This document shows, piece by piece, positions 36,473 through 46,532 of a stretch of 64,000 nucleotides of DNA; position 1 is the first letter of the stretch, and each line of letters opens with the position of its first letter. The DNA lies in assembly GCA_028551475.1 (NCBI GenBank), contig CM052355.1, positions 11,210,129 to 11,274,128 on the forward strand, in the 5' to 3' direction. The position numbers were made by a program, and so were the translations under genes. This DNA comes from Casuarina equisetifolia. Taxonomy: Eukaryota > Streptophyta > Magnoliopsida > Fagales > Casuarinaceae. Below the pieces are notes generated by a model that was not told the origin of the DNA, did not search any database, and saw nothing but the letters and a program-made list of their open reading frames with translations.

Positions 36473-37019
36473 TTTGCTGCCCCTCCGAGTCAGAAGTTGT
36501 CTCGGATCATTGGCATGAAAAGAGCAGTTGGAACGGAAAGCCCGTTAAAATTCTATTTGGTGTTTCCGGGATCACAAGAGTTGCATGAGCTTACCAATCA
36601 AGATCGTCATGTGGATAGGACGACCAAGTTAAATGGGCATACGATTGCCACGTGGTAGGTTCTATTAAGGCGAATAGGACTTTCTAAACGGTGCACACAG
36701 TTGCCGTAACAAACGTGAAACGTCGTCGCGGAGAACTGCTTTGTGTTTTGTTATCCATCAATGAGTAACGGATGCAGGGGATGAGGAACAGTGCTCGGTG
36801 GGAAGGGTTTTGTCCCTGGTAGATAAAACCCCGATGCAACTTCTCCCTGCCAAAAACCCTAGCTTCAGCTTCAGCTTCAGCTTCATCTTCCGAGTCTCGA
36901 GTCGAAGCACACTAGGTGAGTCCAGTTAAATTTTATTTTTCCCTCTCTACTTTCTGTCTGGCTCTCGACTGTTTTCTCGAAGGAAAAGGAATCTGTTCCG
37001 ACTCCTAAGTAGCTCAAAA
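36473..37019. promoter_or_regulatory. Divergent promoter region between the GH18-like gene and WTF1
   Basis: Only 547 bases separate the start codons of the two oppositely oriented genes, so they must share or interleave promoters. A telo-box (AAACCCTA) at 36854-36861 sits about 165 bases upstream of the WTF1 ATG. This element is frequent near the start of plant genes for translation and organelle biogenesis. It is followed by an imperfect AGCTTC hexamer repeat at 36861-36888, likely in the 5' UTR. AGGTGAGT near 36914 could be the donor of a 5'-UTR intron. Confidence 0.55.
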
Positions 37020-38573
37020 ATGAAACCAGAACTCTTCGTCTCGTCTCCATCCACTTCTTCACCGTTGTTTATCTCGTATAAACATCCTTTTCTTCAAAGA
37101 CCCAGAGTTTCAGTGAAGTCCCGTTTCTCCCTATCCGGCAAACAAGCAGACAAGTCTGAATTTTGGGGCAAAAGTTTCGTTTTGCAACAAGCTAATGTTA
37201 ATTTTGGTAACCTGAGAAAAAACCGTGTCCCATTTGGACCAGTTAGAGCTGCTGTGAAGAGAAGGAAAGAGCTTCCATTTGACAATGTGATCCAAAAGGA
37301 CAAGAAGCTGAAATTGGTTATGAAGATAAGGAACATTCTAGTGAGTCAACCGGATAGAGTTATGTCTCTTAAAGACTTAGGCAAGCACAGAAGAGATTTG
37401 GGTCTTCAGAGGAACCGGCGATTTATCGCCTTGCTTAGAAAATTTCCTGCGGTGTTTGAAATTATTGAAGAAGGGGTTTACTCGTTAAATGTCAAATTGA
37501 CACCGGAGGCGGAAAGACTTTATCTGGAGGAGATGAGGATTAGGAATGAGATGGAAGGTTTGCTGGTTGTTAAGCTGAGGAAGTTGCTGATGATGGCACT
37601 GGAGAAACGAATTTTGTTGGAGAAGATTGCCCATTTGAGGACTGATTTTGGGCTTCCACATGAATTTCGTGACACTTTATGTCGTCGATATCCGCAATAC
37701 TTCACTGTTGTTCAAACTGCACGAGGTCCTGCATTAGAATTAACTCATTGGGATCCTGAGCTTGCAGTTTCGGCAGCTGAGTTATCTGAAGAGGAAAACA
37801 GAGCTAGAGAACTAGAAGAGATGGATTTGATTATTGATAGGCCTCCCAAGTTCAAAAGAGTAACTCTACCCAAGGGTCTTAACCTTTCCAAGGGTGAAAT
37901 GAGGAAATTATCCCAGTTTAGGGGCATACCCTACATATCGCCTTACTCCGATTTCTCAGCCTTGAGGTCAGGCACACTGGAGAAGGAGAGACATGCTTGT
38001 GGGGTTGTTCATGAGATTTTGAGCCTTACTATTGAGAAGAGAACGCTTGTGGATCACCTCACTCATTTTCGAGAGGAGTTTAGGTTTTCTCAGCAGCTGA
38101 GAGCAATGCTAATACGGCACCCTGATATGTTCTATGTGTCACTGAAAGGGGATAGGGATTCGGTCTTCCTCAGAGAAGCATACCGTGATTCTCAATTGCT
38201 GGAGAAGGATCGGCTGTTGATCATAAAGGAGAAACTTCGTTCTCTTGTTTCTGTTCCTCGATTTCCAAAAAGGGGTGCTCCCAGAAAAAGTACAGGAACT
38301 GATGAGCCTGAAGATGGAAGTGATGGAGAAGAGTGGTCTGACGTTGACAATTTCCTGGAGGATGACGGATTTGATGATGATGACGATGCAGAAGATTATG
38401 AAGGTGATTGGAGTGACGAAGATGATGACTCACCTCCAGATTTTGATGAAGATGGAGAAACCATGAAGACTGAAGAGATCAATCCAATTAAACAGGTTGA
38501 CAACTCGACAAAAAGTGATGAGAAGGTGCTTACTCCTGCGTTCCCTGATGGTCGGCCAAGAGAACGCTGGTGA
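37020..38573 (+). CDS. WTF1: WTF1-type PORR-domain protein, plastid group II intron splicing
   Basis: An intronless 517-aa gene of the plant organelle RNA recognition (PORR) family, matching Arabidopsis WHAT'S THIS FACTOR 1 (At4g01037). WTF1 binds group II intron RNA in chloroplasts and works with the RNase III-like protein RNC1. Residues 1-60 are Ser-rich and basic without acids at the start, as a transit peptide should be. The PORR domain runs from about 85 to 410, beginning VIQKDKKLKLVMKIRNILVS and including LGLQRNRRFIALLRKFPAVF, LPHEFRDTLCRRYPQYF, FRGIPYISPYSDFSAL and LRAMLIRHPDMFYVSLKG. The C-terminus (about 430-500) is strongly acidic with Asp/Glu runs, as in WTF1. The start lies in a good context (AAAATGA). 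Base composition is like the neighbouring genes. Confidence 0.95.
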   Translation: MKPELFVSSPSTSSPLFISYKHPFLQRPRVSVKSRFSLSGKQADKSEFWGKSFVLQQANVNFGNLRKNRVPFGPVRAAVKRRKELPFDNVIQKDKKLKLVMKIRNILVSQPDRVMSLKDLGKHRRDLGLQRNRRFIALLRKFPAVFEIIEEGVYSLNVKLTPEAERLYLEEMRIRNEMEGLLVVKLRKLLMMALEKRILLEKIAHLRTDFGLPHEFRDTLCRRYPQYFTVVQTARGPALELTHWDPELAVSAAELSEEENRARELEEMDLIIDRPPKFKRVTLPKGLNLSKGEMRKLSQFRGIPYISPYSDFSALRSGTLEKERHACGVVHEILSLTIEKRTLVDHLTHFREEFRFSQQLRAMLIRHPDMFYVSLKGDRDSVFLREAYRDSQLLEKDRLLIIKEKLRSLVSVPRFPKRGAPRKSTGTDEPEDGSDGEEWSDVDNFLEDDGFDDDDDAEDYEGDWSDEDDDSPPDFDEDGETMKTEEINPIKQVDNSTKSDEKVLTPAFPDGRPRERW

Positions 38574-41454
38574 ATTTGATAGAAGCTTGATGTTTCTCTA
38601 TTAGGCCCCAGCCTTGACAGTTTTCTCTGCATCGGGCTTTATGCATTTCTCTTGGACTGGTACTAGCTTTTTTGATCCTTTCCTGAAGAGATATGCAACC
38701 TGCTACTTTGCGACGCTCTGTAGCCTGTTGCCATTGAGGCCTGGACCTCCTTCCCAAACATTTACAGTTTCGGGACATCATTCAATATAAGCAATGACAT
38801 AAACTCCAAATCCCATGTTGCTCTCTGCCTTTATGTAACAGTTTACAGATTATATCCATACTAGATCAAAGCACTGAATGGAAAGCTGTACCAGTAAGAA
38901 GTCCTTGCAGTTGTTTACGCTTTTTGGTAATTTAGTGAAGTTAAACTTAACCTTCCTAAGTGAATAACAGAAAAAATAAATAAATAAATAAAAATTCCTG
39001 GATGTGCCATTAATCGATGCCTGAGTTAATTGTTTCTAGATACTCCTGCATATGGAAAGCATTATATGATAAAAATGGCAAAACAGGGCTCAGGCTCCCT
39101 GCCCAAATGGGTCTCCAAATCTATCTTGTGGAGAGTAGTCCAATAGTTAAGAGCCCTCCTGTGGGTTATTTCCTCTGATAGCGTATTTATACGATTATTG
39201 CTCCGATTTCTGCTCTCTGGTATTAGGCTTACTTTGAATTCCACAAACCCAACTACAAGGTGTTCGTCCCATGCTAGATTACTTAATATGCTTATAGCTT
39301 TAGGCCTTCTTAGAAACCAAAGAAATATAACTGGACGAAATTTCTTGGAAGTTTACAGTTCAATTCTATTCTTCCCCCTTTGCTTGTTCTCGTTGATTTG
39401 TATAGCTGTGGTCACGTCCTTTATTGATTAGCTTTGTCAATAACAATCGTGCCTTGTCGATGCTTGTTTTTATATAGAATGATCCATCCAGCGCAGATTG
39501 TCCCATGTAACGGGGTTGGACTGAGTCGCAACTGAAAACAATGCACTGACATATGTATCATCATATAATGTAGTATGATCAATGAAGCCTCAGAAACAAC
39601 AAAATGTTTATTATTGTAGTAATCACACGCCGCCTCCTCACTTCCCACTCATTCTGTTGTTAATTGCTTTCCGATGGCTTTAACGTAAGCCAAGGGATGA
39701 GATGCTGCATATAGAGCTGTTCCACTGCATTTTCTCACAGCATGAAGGGTTAGGGACTAAGCAGGATGCGGCAAATGATCTAGTAGCTTGGGTTTTTCTT
39801 TTTAACTTTTCCATGAGTCCTAAGCTTTTATATATAAGGTTCTCCATTATGTCAACATTGATACAGAGAAATCCTGCGAAGAGTACACGAGATTGACTGA
39901 AATCCAACGGCTTAGATAATCTTGCTTTATGAATTGTCCTGGGAAATCGCGTTTGAAGATCCTACTCTTGTTGTATTCATTCGGCTATGGCGATGACTCT
40001 GGACCCAGCGTGGAAGTCAACAAGGTTGAGAAGCATAAGAATTGTTGCTAAAATTTTATCTTTTTTAGGTGGACCAACCTGCTCTCGGTTTTACGTCCTC
40101 GTCTCAATCTTCTGCCCTTTAAATAGGTATATAGCTTGTTAGGAAGTAAGCGAGGCCTTCGTCAACGCATGGTTCTCCATGGATGGATCTTCAAGGAACT
40201 GGTTCTTCTCTCCCCCTCGTGGGCTTCCATACCTGCTAACTCCAGCGGGGTTTACAATTTTTTACCACGCCAAGTGAGGCAGAATGGAAGCCCTGGTTGG
40301 GAAGCGAAGAAGCTGTACCTTGCCTCAAAAGGCCCATTTATTATTAGAGAGTGATAACATTGCTTACTCTTCTAATCACGCAGGAGCTTGAAGGAGGAAG
40401 TGTTGGGATTTCGTCCCACACACCGGTGAATAAGAGTTTTCATGGTTTCTGCCTTTTTCAGCTCCGTTTCAAATGTTCTCTGCTCTGCTCTGCTCTATGT
40501 GATCTTTTTCCATCAATGGTAAAGAAGTTAGAATAAGCTTATTTGTTCTGTAAAGATGCATGCTGAAGTTTCTCATGGTTTCATATCTTAAAGAGATAAA
40601 AAATATGAAAAGAGGAGAAAGCGCTGCTCAACCCATCTCAACCCCTAGTTTTCGTACTTGTGCGATTGGTTTTTTGATTTCTCTACATGAATGTTTCTTA
40701 ACGTAAACTGTTGTTTAGATGCAATCTCCAGTAGCCCTTTTATGCAAAATCATAATCAATACACGGCACCAGACATCATTAGCTATTTCAAATCTCATCG
40801 AAAGTAGGTACAGATATGGATCGTTTGCACCCACAGACGCTGTATTTCATGGTTCTTTGGACTGTTTTATAGACTGTTTGCTAAAAGAAGTACGCAAGGC
40901 TCGATATTTTGCAGGATCTCGCTGAACAGACGAGCGACTTCTGCATTAACTAAACTGCCCAACCTTGATGCTTTGCTCGGCAAGGTCAAGAGTCTCATTC
41001 CATCACTTCGCTTTCAACTTCTCCATGTTGATTCCTTTATTCTAAAGTTCTCTGAAAATCTGTAGGCAATTTGTCTCAGACTCATGAGCATCACCATTAG
41101 GCGGGATGTCTGAGACTCGAGAGCTAATTGCTTCTCCTATAATGAGAGTTTTATCTCCCACAAGGCAAAAGTGGGATGCCATCGAAGAAGATTGGAGGAG
41201 CCTTGCACAAGGATGACATGCAGAAGTTACTTATGGTGTCGAAATTTGTTCTATCTTCTTTTCTTACGAGAAAATGTTAAGGATTAACTCTTACCTCTTT
41301 CTCTTCTTTTAATGTTTCTTTAGAATTTGTAGAGACCGATCAACAAATTTATTGTGGATTACAGTACATAAGTGTAACAAGGTTTCTTCATGTCAAACAG
41401 TCAAAGAAGTGTTGAGATAAGCTAAGATTGCTATGCTTGTGTTTGATCAAGAAT
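38574..41454. other. Spacer downstream of WTF1
   Basis: The first few hundred bases should be the WTF1 3' UTR. The rest contains only short open frames without family motifs or a convincing exon chain. Confidence 0.5.
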
Positions 41455-41870
41455 GGAAGACATATTTGGTAGATTTATTCAAATAGTTTCTCAACTGAAT
41501 CTATTAGAAAAATCCCATGCAAATGATGAGTGAGTTAAAAAAGTGCTAGCTTAATTGCCTCAAAATTGGGGTGCTAAGAAAATAGCAATAGAGAGACCAT
41601 GATTAAGATGTTTTATCCTTGTATAACTTACTAGGATCTCTAAAAACTCATGAAGTTAAATGTAGCAATTAATGAAGAAGAATGTATAGAATTTAATATA
41701 GATGAATTTCTCATGTTAGCTAGGAAATCTAGGAGATTTTATAAAAAAGAAAAGAATTGAAATGTAGGACAAGTTAAAAAGAAGGAAATATATTATCCTA
41801 GTGATAATTTATGCTTTGAATGTAGAAAACATGGTTATATGAGGGTTGATTATGACTAATTAAAAAGAGA
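41455..41870 (+). mobile_element. Fossil copia gag fragment
   Basis: Degraded plus-strand sequence resembles copia gag in order. RFIQIVSQLNLLEK appears near 41470-41515, DEFLMLARKSRRFYK near 41700-41750, and a zinc-knuckle-like stretch starting NLCFECRKHGY near 41805-41840. No LTRs or pol domains are recognisable around it. It has many breaks and is old. Confidence 0.6.
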
Positions 41871-42965
41871 GACCTTAAATATAGATATATAAAAAATAAA
41901 AATAAGTCATCTTACTTAGGATGACAAATTTTCAATATTACCTTTGTTTGATAGTCACAATCAAGGAAGAAGAAGCATTTAAGGTAAGTGAATTTCTTAA
42001 CTAAAAATTCTGATCATTAATATAAATCCTAGAATTCGAGATTTGTAACTTTTGAGTATTAGCAATAGCTTGTGTAATTCACATTACTTAAGGACTAGTT
42101 AGGACTTACTTTACTAGAAATGCTACTATCATTCCAAAATATAAAGAAATGTTACTACATCAATTATAAGTTGTTGTGGTGTAATACATCAGAGAATTAT
42201 AAGTATAATTCTCCTTTGTACGAAGAAAAATTTGACATATAATTTTGGAGAAACATTTTCTCTTCAATAATGCAAATCCTCTTTAATAAACTAGGTGGAG
42301 AGAAGCAAATATAGCTGTCAATTTAAATCTTTTTATTTCTTTTACATGTTGCAATTTACATATTTTTTGTGTTGGTACTGGAATTGAAGCAAAAGTTCCA
42401 CTTGCAATTTAATAGACATATTCCCAAAGGCCACAAAATTAAGTCAAAGCTAAAAAGAACTAAACTGAAACTAAATACCCAACTCAACCCCCTTCCCATC
42501 ATTTACTGGGGGTAGCATTTAAGTTAATAATTAGAGAAATAATATTATCTCAAGATCATCTTAAACAAAACAAATAATTATTCAAAATAAAATATAAATA
42601 AATGGGAAATATGCTAGCTTTAGCACCTTAGGCCATGAAAATATGCCTACTTATTAACTATATGGCTAATTTGAAAAGAAACGGCTTGTTTACCTGTGTG
42701 CTATAATGATGAAGCAGCATCTCCTATTGACTGCTTTGGACCCAGTGGGCTAGTCAGACCGGGGAGTCCACTCCATCCCGGACCGGACAACTCTCCGGTT
42801 CAAGAGCGCATTCTAAGGATAAACCTTATCCACACAATCAAACTTTGTGTACCGTCCTCCTTAACTCCACCACGAACTGAAGGACTCTTCAACGAGTCCC
42901 CCACCCACGCGCCATTTCTTCACGGCCTGACCATCTTTGCTTCCCTTACCAGCACTGTAACCCCC
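41871..42965. other. Upstream region of the PPR gene
   Basis: The left part is AT-rich and may be further retrotransposon debris. The right part should hold the PPR promoter and 5' UTR. The PPR reading frame stays open back to an ATG at 42696, but that extension does not look like PPR or a transit peptide. Confidence 0.45.
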
Positions 42966-45785
42966 ATGGACAAACTAGCTCCGTTTCACCACCTGAACCC
43001 TTATTTCCTTCAAAGCTCACTTAACCACAAGCCGCACAGAAGACATTCCTTCAGTTCTCTTGCTCTTGGTATCACTAACGCTTCTCCTGAAACCCCTCTC
43101 CTGTCTTCTCTTCCATCCTCTCCACAGAAAATGTTTTACAACATAGGTTTTCTAAGGGGGTACAACGAGATAAAAACTTTGAATTCGGTGAAGGCGATGC
43201 ATGCACATATGATTAAAATGTCTGACATGGGGAGTTGGGATGCCGTGGGAGAGAGTTTGGTCACATATTACTTGGAATTTGGTGATTTCAAATCTGCTGC
43301 AATGGTATTTTTTCTGGGTTTTGTGAGGAAACACCTGTTGTGGAATTCCTTCTTGGAGGAGTTTAGAAGTTTTAGGGGTGATCTCCGGGAAATTCTTGAC
43401 GTTTTCAGCCAGTTGTATTGTAGAGGAGTAGTTTTCGATAGTGTGGTTCTGACATTGGCTTTAAAAATTTGCGCAAGAGTAAAGGATTTATGGCTTGGAG
43501 TGGAGATTCATGCTTGTTTGATCAAGAGGGGCTTTGTCTTGGATGTATATTTGAAGTGTGCGCTGATCACCTTTTATGCGAGTTGTTGGGACATAGAGAC
43601 AGCAAATCAAGTATTTCGTGAAATGCCCGGTAAAGAAGATGTCCTCTGGAACGAGATTGTCATGGCAAATCTGCGGAAGGAGAGATGGGTGGAAGCTCTA
43701 GACTTATTTCGTGAAATGATGTTTTCCGATGGGAAACCCAACAGTGTCACAATTGTTAAAGGACTGCAAGCTTGTGGGAAAATGGGAGCTCTCAATGAAG
43801 GAAAGCAAATTCATGGGTATGTTTTACGACGCGCATTAGAATCAAATTTGCCGATATGCAACTCCCTCATTAGTATGTACTCAAGGAATTGCAGACTTGA
43901 ACTAGCTAGGATAGTTTTTAATTCAATGAAAGGTCGTAATTTAACTTCATGGAATTCGATTATCTCAGGTTATGCTGGACATGGTTATTTAAAAGATGCC
44001 TGGGATTTCTTTCACGAAATGGAAGTGTCTGGTGTTAAACCGGATATTGTAACTTGGAATTCCCTTTTATCAGGCCACTCTCTTCATGGCATGTACAAAG
44101 AAGTCCCGAAAATATTGAGGAGAATGCTAACTGTCGGCTTCATGCCAAATTCAAGCTCTGTCACTAGTGTTATTCAAGCAGTTACCAAATTAGGGTCCAC
44201 GAAATCTGGGAAAGAAATTCATGCCTATGTGATCAGAAATGGGCTTGACCATGATGCATATGTCGGAACTTCATTGCTGGACATGTATGTGAAGAACAAT
44301 TGTTTAACTAGCGCTGTAGCAGTTTTTACTAGTATGAAGAACAGGAACATGTTTGCTTGGAATTCACTAATATTAGGATATTCTTTGAAGGGTCTTTTTG
44401 AAGATGCTGAAAAGCTCTTGCACCAGATGGAAAAGGAAGGAATAAAACCCGATTTAGTGACATGGAATAGTCTGGTTTCAGGATACTCAATATGGGGCTG
44501 CAGTAAGGAAGCTCTGGCTGTGATCGATCGCATCAGAGGTTCAGCGCTATCTCCTAACGTGGTATCATGGACTGCCCTAATGTCTGGCTGTTCACAGAAT
44601 GAAAACTACGGGGATTCTATTAGGTACTTCATCCAAATGCAGGAAGAAGGCATCAAGCCCAACTCAGCAACCATATCTAGCTTACTCAGAACTTGTGCCA
44701 GCCTTTCTTTATTGCAGAAGGGTCAGGAGATTCATTGCCATAGTATTAAAAATGGTTTCACTGAGGATGTACATGTAGCCACAGCGCTAATCGACATGTA
44801 CAGTAAGTCTGGAAAACTGAAAAACGCCCGTGAGGTTTTCAGAAGGACTCAGAACAAAACGCTAGCCTCCTGGAATTGTATGATCATGGGGTTTGCCAAT
44901 CACGGCCTTGGAAAAGAGGCAATCTCTCTTTTTGATCAGATGTGTGCCATGGGAATCCAGCCAGATCCTATAACTTTTACAGCTATCCTCTCTAGTTGCA
45001 AGAACGCTGGCTTAGTTAATGAAGGATGGAAATTTTTTGATGGTATGATCACATACTACAAAGTAAAACCAACGATTGAACATTATTCTTGCATGGTAGA
45101 TCTTCTAGGGAGAGCTGGTTATCTTGATGAAGCTTGGGATTTCATTAAAAGTATGCCACTAAAGCCAGATGCTAGCGTTTGGGGCTCTTTTCTAGGATCT
45201 TGTCGAATCCATAACAACGTTGAGTATGCAGAAATTGCAGCGAAGAAGCTATTTCGCTTAGAGCCAAATAATTTTGCTAATTACTTCCAAATGATGAACT
45301 TATATGCCATTTCAAACAGATGGGAGGATGTGGAGAATCTTAAAGACTTGATGGGTTTTCTTGGGGTGAAGAGCCACAACGTGTGGAGTTGGATACAAAT
45401 TGAACGTAGGATTCATGTTTTCTCAGCAGAAGAGAAGCCCCACGAAGATACAGGGGAGATATACTTCGAGTTATATCAGTTGATTCATGAGATGAAGAAA
45501 ATGGGATATATGCCTGACTTGAGCTGTGTATATCAGAACATCGACGAGGTTGAGAGGGAGAAGTTGCTGCTTAGTCACACTGAGAAATTAGCGATTACCT
45601 ATGGACTGATGAAGATGGAAAGCAGTACACCTATTAGGGTGATAAAGAACACAAGAATGTGTTCAGACTGTCACGAGGCAGCAAAATATATGTCTTTACT
45701 ACGAAACCATGAGATAGTCGTCAAGGATGGCGTTCGATTCCACTATTTCAGAGTGGGAAAGTGCTCCTGCAATGACTGTTGGTAA
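42966..45785 (+). CDS. DYW-class pentatricopeptide repeat protein (organellar RNA editing type)
   Basis: An intronless PPR protein of the PLS-DYW subclass, matching Arabidopsis At4g01030 in family and position. The open frame begins at 42696 (1029 aa). I prefer the ATG at 42966 (939 aa), because MDKLAPFHHLNPYFLQSSLN starts a Ser/His/Arg-rich presequence and the 90 residues before it look like translated leader. PLS repeats fill roughly residues 80-730, for example KPDIVTWNSLLSGHSLHGM and KPDLVTWNSLVSGYSIWG. E/E+ motifs follow, then a DYW deaminase domain with HTE (HxE, catalytic Glu and zinc ligand), CSDCH (CxxCH) and HYFRVGKCSCNDCW. The last three residues are DCW, not DYW. Such proteins choose C-to-U editing sites in mitochondria or plastids. 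The exact target site cannot be read from the gene. A copia element sits 325 bases past the stop. Confidence 0.93.
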   Translation: MDKLAPFHHLNPYFLQSSLNHKPHRRHSFSSLALGITNASPETPLLSSLPSSPQKMFYNIGFLRGYNEIKTLNSVKAMHAHMIKMSDMGSWDAVGESLVTYYLEFGDFKSAAMVFFLGFVRKHLLWNSFLEEFRSFRGDLREILDVFSQLYCRGVVFDSVVLTLALKICARVKDLWLGVEIHACLIKRGFVLDVYLKCALITFYASCWDIETANQVFREMPGKEDVLWNEIVMANLRKERWVEALDLFREMMFSDGKPNSVTIVKGLQACGKMGALNEGKQIHGYVLRRALESNLPICNSLISMYSRNCRLELARIVFNSMKGRNLTSWNSIISGYAGHGYLKDAWDFFHEMEVSGVKPDIVTWNSLLSGHSLHGMYKEVPKILRRMLTVGFMPNSSSVTSVIQAVTKLGSTKSGKEIHAYVIRNGLDHDAYVGTSLLDMYVKNNCLTSAVAVFTSMKNRNMFAWNSLILGYSLKGLFEDAEKLLHQMEKEGIKPDLVTWNSLVSGYSIWGCSKEALAVIDRIRGSALSPNVVSWTALMSGCSQNENYGDSIRYFIQMQEEGIKPNSATISSLLRTCASLSLLQKGQEIHCHSIKNGFTEDVHVATALIDMYSKSGKLKNAREVFRRTQNKTLASWNCMIMGFANHGLGKEAISLFDQMCAMGIQPDPITFTAILSSCKNAGLVNEGWKFFDGMITYYKVKPTIEHYSCMVDLLGRAGYLDEAWDFIKSMPLKPDASVWGSFLGSCRIHNNVEYAEIAAKKLFRLEPNNFANYFQMMNLYAISNRWEDVENLKDLMGFLGVKSHNVWSWIQIERRIHVFSAEEKPHEDTGEIYFELYQLIHEMKKMGYMPDLSCVYQNIDEVEREKLLLSHTEKLAITYGLMKMESSTPIRVIKNTRMCSDCHEAAKYMSLLRNHEIVVKDGVRFHYFRVGKCSCNDCW

Positions 45786-46104
45786 TAAGGCCTGTCAATA
45801 GCTTTTTGCATTGACATACCTTAAGCTCTTAACAACGAAAAACCTGTTGGCTCAAAGCCTTTGGCTGAAGATACATGTAAATGGCGTGAGCTAGACCATC
45901 GTGGAGGATAAAATTGGATGCATCACTGGGTCCAGATTGATCGCGTACAAGTTAAGGACAATGAAGCACTCATTCCAGCCAGTTAGGTCCAACTCATGTC
46001 TACTAATACACAAGCATCATTAGTTGGAGTTCATATTCTTGTAGGGTTTCTTTTTCAACCATAGAAGGAGTGAGTATTCTAGATTTTGTAGTCAGAAAAT
46101 GTAA

Positions 46105-46109
46105 TAAAT
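46105..46109. repeat. Target-site duplication TAAAT (left copy)
   Basis: TAAAT directly precedes the 5' LTR and is repeated at 51487-51491 directly after the 3' LTR. It is the 5-bp duplication expected from copia integrase. Confidence 0.85.
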
Positions 46110-46520
46110 TAAAGATAAGTCACAATCACCCCCTTTTTCCCCTTCCAGAAAAGACAAAAAGCCTTCCTTAAATACAACTCCTCATTCTACAATTTCCTCC
46201 TCATGAAGCTTTCTCTCAGAGATTGTTGAATCAGTTTCTGACTCAAGCTCTGCACTCTCTGTCCCAATCAACACGTCTGTTCATGCAGACCTTTCAAACT
46301 CAAATTCAAACCAAGAACACAGCCGTTAGATACAAACGGGATTATAGCCGTTTATATTGCAACTTGTATATAAAGAGAATAACTTGTATACCTCTTGATG
46401 TTTTTTCTTTTCTGGTTTTCTTGTATTCCTTAAGTTGTTGTACTCTGTTTCAACCTTGAAATACAGAGATCACCTTTTAACAGCCTTGAGACTTCTCTTC
46501 TCTTTCTTAAATTTTCTATA
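46110..46520 (+). repeat. 5' LTR of the copia element
   Basis: 411 bp, starting TAAAGATAAG and ending TTTTCTATA, aligned without gaps to the 3' LTR. It contains a TATA-like TATATAAAG near 46367. Its ends are TA...TA instead of the usual TG...CA. Confidence 0.93.
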
Positions 46521-46532
46521 TGGTATCGAGCC
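46521..46532 (+). other. Primer-binding site (initiator Met-tRNA type)
   Basis: TGGTATCGAGCC directly follows the 5' LTR and matches the plant copia primer-binding site TGGTATCAGAGCC with a small difference. This fixes the LTR boundary. Confidence 0.85.

Noticed and set aside
38221-38632. Several antisense and shifted frames over the acidic end of WTF1
   Set aside because: They are shadows produced by the repetitive GAT/GAA codons of the real gene.
39100-39200. Possible SINE (CCAATAGTTAAGAGCCC)
   Set aside because: Weak box A match, no box B and no target duplication.
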